From Peptococcaceae bacterium BICA1-7 (lineage in GTDB: Bacteria; Bacillota; Desulfotomaculia; Desulfotomaculales; Desulfocucumaceae): 64,000 nt of DNA. Shown here piece after piece: positions 50,654-58,605 of the stretch. A program made the translations under genes and the position numbers. Under the pieces are notes generated by a model. The model searched no databases and was not told where the DNA came from. It worked only from the letters and a program-made list of their open reading frames with translations. The stretch covers positions 186,001 through 250,000 of the forward strand of contig JUEB01000026.1 in assembly GCA_000802095.1 (NCBI GenBank), given 5' to 3'. The number at the start of each line of letters is the position of its first letter. Position 1 is the stretch's first letter.

Positions 50654-51322
50654 TCATATACTGCTGTATACCATTTTTATCAGGCTGTTCAGGTGAAATA
50701 CAGGAAGTCCTGCCGCCCGTCGTATACAGTCTTCATAAGGAGGCAGGTTGGTGCACTCCAGCACCACCGCGCCGATATCTCCTTGCCCGGCAAACCTCGA
50801 CGCCACTTCACCGACCTCTCTTTGCAGCCTGCTGTAATCAGCCTTTGGGCTATTTCCCACAAAGACCCTGTAAAATTCCTCCTGGGCCTCCATTCCGTGT
50901 ACCACCAGGGGAATATTACCGGCTCCCGCCTCTTTAAAGTGATCCCCGGTCAGGCGGCCGGCATCGGCTGTAAGTATGCCTACTTTTTTCTCTTTGCCAA
51001 GCATGCTGTATATTAATGGCACCTGTATAAGACTGGAAGATATAAACGGCACTCCAACCTCTTTGGCTATAAGCCCCTGAAAAAGAGCCAGAAACCCGCA
51101 GCTGGTGGTGATCAGCCTGGCCCCATCATTCTCCAGCCTTTGGGCTGCCCTTATAAAGGGAATTATCAGATCCCTGTCTGCGTCCCAGACAACTCTTTTG
51201 GGAATGGCTCCCTTTACAACCTCATAGCTTACCGGAAAATCAAAGGTGTCCTTATTTCCTATATCACCGGGGAAACGCGGGAAAATAGTATCCAGCATTA
51301 TAACACCCAGCAAAGTATTCAT
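50654..51322 (-). CDS. Aspartate/glutamate/hydantoin racemase-family protein
   Basis: The 222-residue protein has the two-cysteine layout of the PLP-independent Asp/Glu racemase family: ARLITTSCGFLALFQ (first Cys, about residue 75) and AVVLECTNLPPYEDC (second, about residue 190). DTIFPRFPGDIGN lies near the N terminus. In this operon it could invert an L-amino acid before the D-specific FAD dehydrogenase acts, in place of a proline-racemase-type epimerase. The real substrate is not known. Start ATG 51322 follows GTGGGGAG. Confidence 0.8.
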   Translation of the reverse strand: MNTLLGVIMLDTIFPRFPGDIGNKDTFDFPVSYEVVKGAIPKRVVWDADRDLIIPFIRAAQRLENDGARLITTSCGFLALFQGLIAKEVGVPFISSSLIQVPLIYSMLGKEKKVGILTADAGRLTGDHFKEAGAGNIPLVVHGMEAQEEFYRVFVGNSPKADYSRLQREVGEVASRFAGQGDIGAVVLECTNLPPYEDCIRRAAGLPVFHLNSLIKMVYSSI

Positions 51323-51339
51323 CTCCCCACTCAGTGCTT

Positions 51340-52248
51340 TTATAATGACTTAAAACTGTCCAATAGTCCTAGCTCCCGGTACCTTAACAGACAGGCCCCG
51401 ATTATCTCCTTTGTCCTGACATCGGTCTCCTTCAGAGGCAGCCTGTGTCCGCCCAACCCGGCCCCCAGCTGATTCAGCATCTCTTTTACCGGAATGGGGT
51501 TTGAAGTTACAAACAGTGTTTCAAATAGACCTGACAGCCTTATGTTCAGGGATGCCGCAGCTTTATTATCCCCTTCAAGGAATTGCCGGATCATTTTTTT
51601 CAGTGCCCCCCCGGCCAGGTGACCGGCCACACTGACCACGCCGGAGGCCCCCACTGCCATCATGGGCAGGGTAAGGGCGTCATCTCCGCTGTATACCTCA
51701 AAATCTGCAGGAACAGCCGCCAGAAGCTTTACCGTCTGGCCAACGCTTCCTCCCGCATCCTTTATGGCTACAATATTGGGTATTTCCGAAAGCCTGGCCA
51801 CAGTATCCGGGTCTATGCTGCAGGAAGTTCTCCCGGGTACGTTATAAAGCATTACAGGAAGCCCGCTGCCTGCTGCAATTGCCTTAAAATGCTCATACAG
51901 TCCCTCCTGGGTGGGCCTGTTATAGTAGGGCGCTACCAATAGCAGCCCGTCAGCACCGGCCTTTTCGGCCTCAGCGCTCAATTTAACCGACTCAGCTGTA
52001 AAATTTGATCCGGTGCCCGCTATTACTGCTCCCTGGTTACCAACACACTCTTTAACAGTTTTTATAAGCCGTATTTTTTCTTCGGCGTACAGAGTGGCTG
52101 ATTCTCCTGTGGTTCCGGCTACAACCAGGGCATCACTGCCATTGTTAAGTATTTCCACGGCCAGTGTCCCGGCCCTGGCATAGTTTACCGACCCGTCATC
52201 GTTGAAGGGAGTTATCATAGCTGTAATCAGTCTTCCCCATTGATGCAT
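51340..52248 (-). CDS. DapA-family (dihydrodipicolinate synthase/N-acetylneuraminate lyase) protein
   Basis: The 302-residue class I aldolase-type protein has VVAGTTGESATL (about 42-53), VAPYYNRPTQEGLYEHF, the Tyr/Arg motif LYNVPGRTSCSI, the Schiff-base Lys in IVAIKDAGGSV, and SNPIPVKEMLNQLG. These all match true 4-hydroxy-tetrahydrodipicolinate synthase, including the Arg after VPG. Its position at the head of an imino-acid oxidation operon instead suggests a DapA-family deaminase. Both remain possible. Start ATG 52248 has GGAGGTG upstream. Confidence 0.87.
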   Translation of the reverse strand: MHQWGRLITAMITPFNDDGSVNYARAGTLAVEILNNGSDALVVAGTTGESATLYAEEKIRLIKTVKECVGNQGAVIAGTGSNFTAESVKLSAEAEKAGADGLLLVAPYYNRPTQEGLYEHFKAIAAGSGLPVMLYNVPGRTSCSIDPDTVARLSEIPNIVAIKDAGGSVGQTVKLLAAVPADFEVYSGDDALTLPMMAVGASGVVSVAGHLAGGALKKMIRQFLEGDNKAAASLNIRLSGLFETLFVTSNPIPVKEMLNQLGAGLGGHRLPLKETDVRTKEIIGACLLRYRELGLLDSFKSL

Positions 52249-52275
52249 ATAAGCACCTCCATCCTGATCTTTATT

Positions 52276-52294
52276 TATGCATAATCCATACCTG
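52276..52294 (-). promoter_or_regulatory. Weak candidate sigma-54 (-24/-12) promoter of the oxidation operon
   Basis: On the minus strand GG (52292-52291) and GC (52280-52279) are separated by the required 10 nt, within AGGTAT...ATGCA. The consensus match beyond GG/GC is poor. It lies downstream of the terminator at 52300-52330, and would put the transcript start about 20 nt before the DapA-family gene. Confidence 0.3.
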
Positions 52295-52299
52295 CAATA

Positions 52300-52330
52300 G
52301 AAAACGCCGGACAGGCCCTTCTGCCGGCGT
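52300..52330 (-). terminator. Terminator of the sigma-54 activator gene
   Basis: On the minus strand ACGCCGG-CAG (52330-52321) pairs with CTG-t-CCGGCGT (52313-52304), a GC-rich stem with one bulge and a 7-nt loop. TTTTCTATT follows. It separates the activator transcript from the operon downstream. Confidence 0.7.
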
Positions 52331-52356
52331 CACACAAAACTTAAATTATTGTTTGT

Positions 52357-52372
52357 TTCTAAATTATTAGAA
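52357..52372. promoter_or_regulatory. Small palindrome TTCTAA-N4-TTAGAA, possible second activator site
   Basis: Perfect 6-bp arms share the TTCTA core of the large palindrome at 52424-52461. A half-site (TTTTCTAATAA) occurs near 52405. It lies between the activator stop and its terminator. Confidence 0.4.
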
Positions 52373-52423
52373 TAATATTGGCTTATATTTGATAATTTTC
52401 GTTGTTTTCTAATAACTTTTGCA

Positions 52424-52461
52424 TTTCCAGTATTCTAGAAATATTTCTAAAATACTGGAAA
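52424..52461. promoter_or_regulatory. 38-bp near-perfect palindrome, probable binding site of the sigma-54 activator
   Basis: The outer arms TTTCCAGTATT and AATACTGGAAA enclose a perfect inner palindrome TAGAAATATTTCTA. Only one of the 19 symmetric pairs is mismatched. It begins 13 bp after the activator stop, and its centre is about 195 bp upstream of the DapA-family start, a typical distance for an enhancer site. There is no T run after it, so a terminator is less likely. Confidence 0.6.
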
Positions 52462-52474
52462 GCATTATTCCACT

Positions 52475-54175
52475 TTACTCTATCCGGTGTTTTTTAATTT
52501 TGTTATACAGCGTGGCCAGGGATATGCCCAGTGCTTTACTGGCCCTTCTTTTTCCTTCCACCGTGCGCCCGTAATAGTCCAGAGCCCTTCTGACGACCTG
52601 CCCCTCGGCCTCCTCAAGAGTGCAAACCGCCGCTGTGGCCCCTGATAAACCTTTTTTTATAAAAGGCTCCAGGTGCAGCGTAACGCTTTCCAGTGTTATA
52701 AACTCTCCTTCCTCGTAATATACCACCCTTTCCAGCAGATTTTCAATTTCCCTGACATTGCCGGGCCAGGAGTACTCACTAAGAAATTTAAGGGCATCTT
52801 TTTGAATACCTTTTTTTGTAAGCCCCACCCGGGAGGTTATTTTCTTAAGCAGGTGTTTTACCAGCACCGGCACATCCTCCGGCCGCTCACGAAGCGGGGG
52901 TATAACAATGTGCAGCACGTGCAAACGGTAAAAAAGGTCCTCCCTGAACTCGCCAATAGAAATCATTTCCCGGAGGTTCCTGTTGGTGGCTGCAATCACC
53001 CGTACATTAGCAGCCATTGTTTTGGTTCCCCCCACCCTCTCAAACACTTTGCTCTGCAATACCCTGAGTAGCTTGGCCTGCATCTCGTGCTTCAGCTCAC
53101 CTATTTCATCAAGAAACAGAGTGCCTCCCTCAGCCATCTCATAACGTCCAGGCTTGCGCCTGTCCGCCCCGGTAAAGGCCCCCTTCTCATGGCCGAAAAG
53201 CTCGCTCTCCAGCAGGTTTTCCGGAATTGCAGCGCAGTTTACCTCTATAAAGGGCATATTTGACCTGCTGCTGGCATGGTGAATGGCGTGGGCAAACAGC
53301 TCCTTGCCGGTGCCGCTTTCTCCCTGAATAAGCACTGTAGAATCCGAAAGGGCAATCTTCCGGGCCTTTTCTTTCAGGGCCAGCATGCTGTCAGATACAC
53401 TGATTATATCGTTAAATACTAATTTTTGTTTCTGGTACTGCTCCAGGCGGCTGCTGAGGCTGGCGATTATCTCATTGGACTGCTTAAGCTCCCTGGAAAG
53501 TTTGATTATATCGCTGATATCTCTGAATACCACCACCGCTCCCAGTAAATCTTCACCGTCAAAGACAGGTGAAGCGTTGGACACCACCTCTGTCTTTGAA
53601 TTTACAGCCGTATTGCGGAGCCCGAATACCGGCTTTTTTGTTTCCAGAGCCCTGGCCAGTGCGCCGTCCCTGGACATTGTGAATACGTTGGTGCCGATCC
53701 TTTCCTTTGCCTCAATGCCGGTTATCCTGGTATAGGCAGGATTTACATAACGTAACTCTCCGTCCCTGTTGGCATACTGTATGCCCTCCTGTACATTGTT
53801 CATTATAATCTTCATTAATTCCATATCCCTGAACAGCTGCATCAATTCCCTGTGGTTTTCCATCAGTGTAAAAAAATCATCTACCATTCCGGAGCCTAAC
53901 ACAATAACACCAAAAGGAGTATAACTGTTGGCTTTTTCCACCGCAAACCCGTTCTCATCGTCCTCTACTATAAATTGCAGCCCTTTCAGGGCCAGAAGTT
54001 CATCAATGCTATTAAAAACCGGAGCTCCCTCGTATTTGGCAGTGGCGCTCTCCTGACGTTTTTCAGACAGGTCCACCACCCCGGCCAGGGTAAGGAATTT
54101 ATAACGCCCAATCATGTATGAGAGATCTCTAAGCCTTTCCCCCCTGCATACCAAACCAACTTTTAACGAAGGCAT
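52475..54175 (-). CDS. Sigma-54-dependent activator with N-terminal sensory and PAS domains (PrdR-like layout)
   Basis: The roughly 566-residue protein starts at ATG 54175 (AGGTGA upstream; a TTG at 54238 is also in frame). The order is an N-terminal alpha/beta domain (about 1-110; SLKVGLVCRGERLRDLSYMI), PAS (about 125-235; VQEGIQYANRDGELRYVNPAYTRITGIEA), sigma-54 AAA+ (about 255-490; IQGESGTGKELFAHAIHHAS, GHEKGAFTGADRRKPGRYE, GGTLFLDEIGELK) and a Fis-type helix-turn-helix (KALGISLATLYNKI). It probably senses the substrate and switches on the operon to its left, as PrdR does for proline reductase genes (family analogy). Confidence 0.92.
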   Translation of the reverse strand: MPSLKVGLVCRGERLRDLSYMIGRYKFLTLAGVVDLSEKRQESATAKYEGAPVFNSIDELLALKGLQFIVEDDENGFAVEKANSYTPFGVIVLGSGMVDDFFTLMENHRELMQLFRDMELMKIIMNNVQEGIQYANRDGELRYVNPAYTRITGIEAKERIGTNVFTMSRDGALARALETKKPVFGLRNTAVNSKTEVVSNASPVFDGEDLLGAVVVFRDISDIIKLSRELKQSNEIIASLSSRLEQYQKQKLVFNDIISVSDSMLALKEKARKIALSDSTVLIQGESGTGKELFAHAIHHASSRSNMPFIEVNCAAIPENLLESELFGHEKGAFTGADRRKPGRYEMAEGGTLFLDEIGELKHEMQAKLLRVLQSKVFERVGGTKTMAANVRVIAATNRNLREMISIGEFREDLFYRLHVLHIVIPPLRERPEDVPVLVKHLLKKITSRVGLTKKGIQKDALKFLSEYSWPGNVREIENLLERVVYYEEGEFITLESVTLHLEPFIKKGLSGATAAVCTLEEAEGQVVRRALDYYGRTVEGKRRASKALGISLATLYNKIKKHRIE

Positions 54176-54241
54176 CTTTTTCACCTGCCTGATATAGAAC
54201 TTCGGCATATTTTTCAAAAAAGGAATATGGAAAGTCAACCT

Positions 54242-54273
54242 AAAAGAATTAACTCCTGATTACAAAGCAGGAG
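54242..54273 (-). terminator. Terminator of the cbi operon
   Basis: On the minus strand CTCCTG (54273-54268) and CAGGAG (54258-54253) form a stem with a 9-nt loop, followed by TTAATTCTTTT. It lies 34 bp after the cbiC stop. Confidence 0.55.
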
Positions 54274-54306
54274 CTATTTTAAAATATTATATGTTTTAAA
54301 GAATTT

Positions 54307-54927
54307 TTAAGCCTGCAATAGCAAAGCGTTTATTATGGCAGCCGCCACCGTGCTGCCGCCCCTGGTGCCGGGCATGGTTATGTGGCATATTCCCGCCTCC
54401 CTCAGCGCTTCCTTGGATTCGGCCGCCCCCACAAAGCCCACCGGAGTTCCCACTACCAGTGCCGGGAAGGCCTCACCTTCTCTGATCATCTTTAATATCT
54501 CAAAAAGCGCGGTAGGGGCATTGCCCACGGCAATTATACCGCCCCCGGCCAGGGGCGCCCCTTTCCTCATGGCCACCATGGCCCTTGTCTGACCGGTATT
54601 TTTGGCCTCATCGATTACTTCGGGGTCGCTTATAAAGCAGTGGGCTCTTACCCCGAAGCTGTTCATGCGGCTAGCTATAAGTCCGGTTTTGAGCATGTTT
54701 ACATCGGTAAGTACAGACTTACCCCTCTTTATAGCCTCCAGTCCGGCCTCAATAGCCCCCGGTGATATTTTGACCAGATCAATGCACCCCAGGTCACCAG
54801 TGGTATGTATAACCCTTTTAACGATCTCTTTTTCTTTAAAATCCATATCTTTAAGCCGGGGAAGGCTCTCTTCTATTATAGACATGCTTTTTTTCTCTAT
54901 TTCCCTTGGGTCAACAATTATATTCAA
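54307..54927 (-). CDS. cbiC: Cobalt-precorrin-8 methylmutase
   Basis: CbiC moves the C-11 methyl group to C-12, giving cobyrinate. The 206-residue protein has RVIHTTGDLGCIDLVKISPGA (catalytic His region, about 40-60), VLTDVNMLKTGL, and the C-terminal TPVGFVGAAESKEAL and TMPGTRGGSTVAAAIINALL. The start is TTG 54927. It is the last gene of the cbi operon, 4 nt after cbiX. Confidence 0.96.
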   Translation of the reverse strand: MNIIVDPREIEKKSMSIIEESLPRLKDMDFKEKEIVKRVIHTTGDLGCIDLVKISPGAIEAGLEAIKRGKSVLTDVNMLKTGLIASRMNSFGVRAHCFISDPEVIDEAKNTGQTRAMVAMRKGAPLAGGGIIAVGNAPTALFEILKMIREGEAFPALVVGTPVGFVGAAESKEALREAGICHITMPGTRGGSTVAAAIINALLLQA

Positions 54928-54931
54928 GGCT

Positions 54932-55297
54932 TTAGACTACCTCCCCGATTCTGTCCATAACTATCTCGGCCAGCTTATTATCCGCCCCTATATTCCTGGT
55001 CATGGCTATTTCCACTCCGGGGTACTTCTTCCTCTCCTCCTCCAATATCTCCGGTATATCCTCCTTCATATGCAGTCCCATGTATAGAAATATGGGCGCC
55101 ACAATAATCCTTTCCATTCCCGCCGACACTGTTTCAGCCAGGGCCGCAGGCAGGTCGGGCTGGTTGAACTGGAGGGCGGCCCCCGTTACAAAGTCATAAT
55201 TGCTCTTAATTTTGATCATTTCCAGCAATTCCTGCACGGTTACCTGAGCCTCGGGAGACCGGCTGCCGTGGCTAAGTAAAATTATTCCGGTTTTCAT
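54932..55297 (-). CDS. cbiX: Short sirohydrochlorin chelatase (CbiX small type)
   Basis: CbiX inserts Co2+ into sirohydrochlorin at the start of the anaerobic B12 route; related enzymes insert Fe2+ for siroheme. The roughly 121-residue protein is the half-size form that works as a dimer. Metal-site histidines lie in IILLSHGSRSPEAQ and IIVAPIFLYMGLHMKEDIPEIL. ATG 55297 with AGGTGAGGTG upstream is preferred over 55309. It is the only chelatase gene in the window, so it may also supply iron for siroheme and haem (inference). Confidence 0.92.
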   Translation of the reverse strand: MKTGIILLSHGSRSPEAQVTVQELLEMIKIKSNYDFVTGAALQFNQPDLPAALAETVSAGMERIIVAPIFLYMGLHMKEDIPEILEEERKKYPGVEIAMTRNIGADNKLAEIVMDRIGEVV

Positions 55298-55314
55298 ATT
55301 GCACCTCACCTGTA

Positions 55315-56079
55315 TTAGTCATTTATGTAGCCAATTGCCAGACTGACGGCCTGTTCAACGGTGCAAACCGCTCCTTCAGGCTCCGGAGGCCTTTTTACCA
55401 CTATTAAAAGCACTCCTGTTTTTTCCGCCGCCCTGGCCTTTTCCAGGAACCCTCCGGCAGATCCGCTTTCCTTGGTAACCATTACGTCAGCCCGGCAGTG
55501 CCTGATCAGAGCTATATTCATTTCCTCACTGAAGGGACCCTGCATGGCCACAATATCATTGGGCGCAACCCCCAGGCTGATCAGCATCTCTATTATACCA
55601 GGGTCAGGTATCACCCTGAATATAATCCTTTTACCACTTCCAAGCGCGCCTTTTGTGAAAATGCCTGCGGTTTTGCTCCCTGTGGCCGCAATTATTGTAT
55701 TTCCAGCCGCACAGGCCCTGGCCGCCGCCTCTTCGTAACTGTCCACAGTTTCAATCAGCGGGCTGGGGGGAATATCCTCCCGGGGCCTTGAGTACCTTAT
55801 ATAGGGGATACCGGATTCTTCGCAGGCAGCCGCAGCGTTTTGGCTTACCAGTTCGGCGTAAGGGTGAGATGAGTCCACCAGAGCCTTTATGCTTTTTTTA
55901 TCTAACAGCTCCCTTAGCTGCTCACGATCAAGCCTTCCCTGGACCACCTCAATACCGCTTCCTGCAGCCAGCCCGGCCCCATGGCCGGTGGCCGTGCTGA
56001 CCAGCACCGGCGCTCCCCTGTTAACAAGCTCCGCTGCTATAGCCCGGGAGTCTGAGGTGCCGCCGATAACCAGGATCAT
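55315..56079 (-). CDS. cbiJ: Cobalt-precorrin-6A reductase
   Basis: CbiJ reduces cobalt-precorrin-6A with a nicotinamide cofactor. The 254-residue protein has MILVIGGTSDSRAIAAEL at the N terminus, ALVDSSHPYAELVSQNAAAACEESGIPYIRYSRP, and DVMVTKESGSAGGFLEKARAAEKTGV, all family features. Its ATG overlaps the cbiH stop by 4 bp. Confidence 0.94.
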   Translation of the reverse strand: MILVIGGTSDSRAIAAELVNRGAPVLVSTATGHGAGLAAGSGIEVVQGRLDREQLRELLDKKSIKALVDSSHPYAELVSQNAAAACEESGIPYIRYSRPREDIPPSPLIETVDSYEEAAARACAAGNTIIAATGSKTAGIFTKGALGSGKRIIFRVIPDPGIIEMLISLGVAPNDIVAMQGPFSEEMNIALIRHCRADVMVTKESGSAGGFLEKARAAEKTGVLLIVVKRPPEPEGAVCTVEQAVSLAIGYIND

Positions 56080-56798
56080 ATATGGTAGCCCCTGGGCGTA
56101 ACCATAAAGTCACCCAGTTTTTTTGTGGAACTGTTCCCCACTATAACTGTAGAGAGCATGTCTATTTTATATTTAAGCATATTTTCCAGGTCGGTTATAA
56201 ACACTTCCTCATCCTCACGGTCCGCATTGCGCACAATGCCCACCGGTGTAGCGGGAGGTTTGTGCTCCAGCATTATTTCCCTGGCTCTGGAGATCTGATC
56301 AATCCTACGGTGGCTGGCAGGGTTATACAGCACCACCACAAAATCGCCCCCGGCGGCGGCCCTGAGCCGTTTTTCAATGGTATCCCACGGGGTTAGCAGA
56401 TCACTCAGGCTTATAACAGTAAAATCGTGCATCAGGGGGGCTCCCAGCCTGGCCGCAGAGGCGGTGGCCGAGGTGATGCCCGGTATTATCTCTATATCAA
56501 TCTTTCCGGTCAGCCCTTCCCGGTCGGCCATCTCCAGAACCAGCCCGGCCATTCCGTAAACCCCCGGGTCGCCGCTGGAAACAAAGGCCACATCATGCCC
56601 TGAAGAGGCCTTATCTAAAGCGGCAGCGCTTCTTTCAATCTCTCTGGTCATGCCGTTCTTTATTACTTCCTTGCCCTCCACCAGATCTCCCAGCAGATCA
56701 ATATATGTCTTATAACCAACTATTACATCGGCTTTTCTCAGGGACTCCAGAGCCCTGGGGCTCATCAGGTCCGGTGATCCCGGCCCTATTCCCACCAC
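56076..56798 (-). CDS. cbiH: Cobalt-precorrin-3B C17-methyltransferase
   Basis: CbiH methylates C-17 and contracts the ring. The protein has VVGIGPGSPDLMSPRALESL, VIVGYKTYIDLL, VAFVSSGDPGVYGMAGLVLEM, IEIIPGITSATASAARLGAPLMHDF and FVVVLYNPASHRR. The frame is open to 56900, but the family start lies at VVGIGPG. Candidate starts there are GTG 56798 (chosen, about 240 residues) and a non-standard ATA 56804 preceded by GAGG. The extra upstream residues are Gly/Asn-rich and overlap the end of cbiG. Confidence 0.93.
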   Translation of the reverse strand: MVGIGPGSPDLMSPRALESLRKADVIVGYKTYIDLLGDLVEGKEVIKNGMTREIERSAAALDKASSGHDVAFVSSGDPGVYGMAGLVLEMADREGLTGKIDIEIIPGITSATASAARLGAPLMHDFTVISLSDLLTPWDTIEKRLRAAAGGDFVVVLYNPASHRRIDQISRAREIMLEHKPPATPVGIVRNADREDEEVFITDLENMLKYKIDMLSTVIVGNSSTKKLGDFMVTPRGYHI

Positions 56799-57853
56799 CC
56801 GTATTTTTCCTCGGCCAGCGCCACCGTTACTCCCGGCCCCTTTATTTTCCCGGCCAGCAGTATTCCTTTCCGGCACGCCAGCATTGCCGCCGGCTCGCAT
56901 ACTCCACCCACTCCCATCTTGCCAGTCACGTATTCTGATTTCTTAAGTCCAAAATCTTCAATGGCCCTATTTATATCCTTAATTTTAAAGGACAGCAGTG
57001 GAACCTTAAGCTCTTCTGCCGCCTCCACAATTCCTTTTTCGAAGGACTTCTGCTCAATGGTGGCCATGGCCTTGAGGCATAGCGAGCTTCTTCCGGACGC
57101 AGCCAGGGCTCCCGTTATTTCCGCTATTACAGCAGATCGCTCAATGCCCTTTTTGGATCCCACCCCGGCCACCAGATTGCGCGGCCTAAGGAGCACATCA
57201 CGGTCTCCGGCCACCATATTACTTCTTCCGGTAACCAAAGCCCTCCAGTCGCCACAGTGATTTTCCAGGGCCTCCCACGGCCTGGGCGACAAATATTCTG
57301 ATTCCTCCAGGGGCAGCGGGTACTCACTGAACCAGTGCAGTTTTTCTCCCCTGGCCAGGGCGGCATTTATCTTTTTTACAGAGTCCGCAGGCTCCGGCTC
57401 CAGTTTAAAGTCCCTGGCCAGCACATCCACCGCCGGTGCGCCCATCACATCCGTGGCAGTGGTAATCACCGCCCTGGCCCCTGTGTGCCGAGCAATCAGC
57501 CTGGCCAGGTCATTGGCCCCCCCGGTGTGCCCGCTTAACACACTTATGGCGTGGCTGCCTCCCTCATCCATGGCCACCACCGCCGGGTCGCTTTTCTTAT
57601 CACATATGTGCGGGGCTATAGTGCGGATCACTATGCCCAGGGCCATAATCATCACCAGCCCCCGGTGTTCCTTAAAAAGCCAACCCATCTCACTTCCCAG
57701 GCTCCCCTGCAGCTTCTCCACTCCGTCTATGGCAAAGGCCGCGCCGGGAACAGTGAAAATATTTGCCTGGTGGCCGGACTCCTTAAGTATGGAGGATACT
57801 TTGACACCCAGCCCGGCGCCCCTTTCAGTAACTGCTATAATAGCTATTTTCAT
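56786..57853 (-). CDS. cbiG: Cobalt-precorrin-5A hydrolase
   Basis: CbiG opens the ring lactone and releases acetaldehyde in the anaerobic pathway. The 355-residue protein has the three expected parts. The N-terminal part has MKIAIIAVTERGAGLGVKVSSIL, IRTIAPHICDKKSDPAVVAMDEGG and AISVLSGHTGGANDLARLIA. A linker follows (residues about 130-215). The C-terminal part has NLVAGVGSKKGIERSAVIAEI, VPLLSFKIKDI and GVGGVCEPAAMLACRKG. Its ATG overlaps the cbiF stop by 4 bp. Confidence 0.95.
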   Translation of the reverse strand: MKIAIIAVTERGAGLGVKVSSILKESGHQANIFTVPGAAFAIDGVEKLQGSLGSEMGWLFKEHRGLVMIMALGIVIRTIAPHICDKKSDPAVVAMDEGGSHAISVLSGHTGGANDLARLIARHTGARAVITTATDVMGAPAVDVLARDFKLEPEPADSVKKINAALARGEKLHWFSEYPLPLEESEYLSPRPWEALENHCGDWRALVTGRSNMVAGDRDVLLRPRNLVAGVGSKKGIERSAVIAEITGALAASGRSSLCLKAMATIEQKSFEKGIVEAAEELKVPLLSFKIKDINRAIEDFGLKKSEYVTGKMGVGGVCEPAAMLACRKGILLAGKIKGPGVTVALAEEKYGWWE

Positions 57854-58605
57854 GGGGAGCCTTTCCTGAAGCCATGGGAAAACCCGCGGTCATACAGCTT
57901 TGAGCGGGAATACTCCTCACCGAAGACCTCTCCCACCATTATAAGGGCCTGACGCTTTATGCCCGCCTCTTTGACCATATCCGCGATATTGCCAAGATTG
58001 CCTTTTATTACTCTCTGGTCCGGCCAGGAAGCCCTTTCCACCACGTATACCGTTGTTTCCGCGGAGTAGCCGCCCTGGACCAGCTCGGCCGCCACTCTTT
58101 CCATCTGGTTTACGCTTAAAAATATGCACATGGTGCTGCGGTGCCGGGCCAGGTCGGATAGTTTCTCCCTGTCCGGAACAGGGGTCCTTCCCTCCAGCCT
58201 GGTAAGTATTACTGTCTGAGACACATCCGGAAGTGTCAGCTCATGGGGCACAGCTGCTGCAGCCGCAAAGAAGGAGCTTACTCCCGGAATAACCTCAAAT
58301 TCAATACCCCTTTCCGCCAGAGCGTCCATCTGCTCCTGAATGGCCCCGTACAGAGAAGGGTCGCCTGTATGTACCCTGGCCACAGTCTTACCCTGCCGCC
58401 AGGATTTATCTATTACTTCCAAAACCTCATCAAAATTCATACCTGCGCTGTTGTGCACCTCTGCTTCAGGCCTGCAGCCCTCCAGAAGGGCCGGGTTGAC
58501 CAGTGACCCTGCGTATATGACCACATCTGCCCCGGCGATTATCTTTGCTCCCTTTACGGTGATCAGCTCCGGGTCGCCGGGCCCCGCCCCGATGAAATAT
58601 ATCAT
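57850..58605 (-). CDS. cbiF: Cobalt-precorrin-4 C11-methyltransferase
   Basis: CbiF methylates C-11. The 251-residue SAM enzyme has MIYFIGAGPGDPELITVKGAKII, VARVHTGDPSLYGAIQEQMDAL, FEVIPGVSSFFAAAAAVPHELTLPDVSQTVIL and CIFLSVNQMERVAAELV, all characteristic of CbiF/CobM. It overlaps the cbiL stop by 4 bp and the cbiG start by 4 bp, so translation of the operon is tightly coupled. Confidence 0.96.
   Translation of the reverse strand: MIYFIGAGPGDPELITVKGAKIIAGADVVIYAGSLVNPALLEGCRPEAEVHNSAGMNFDEVLEVIDKSWRQGKTVARVHTGDPSLYGAIQEQMDALAERGIEFEVIPGVSSFFAAAAAVPHELTLPDVSQTVILTRLEGRTPVPDREKLSDLARHRSTMCIFLSVNQMERVAAELVQGGYSAETTVYVVERASWPDQRVIKGNLGNIADMVKEAGIKRQALIMVGEVFGEEYSRSKLYDRGFSHGFRKGSP

Noticed and set aside
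52424-52461. Terminator of the sigma-54 activator
   Set aside because: The palindrome is A/T-rich and lacks a T run; a GC-rich hairpin with a T run follows at 52300-52330 and fits the terminator better.
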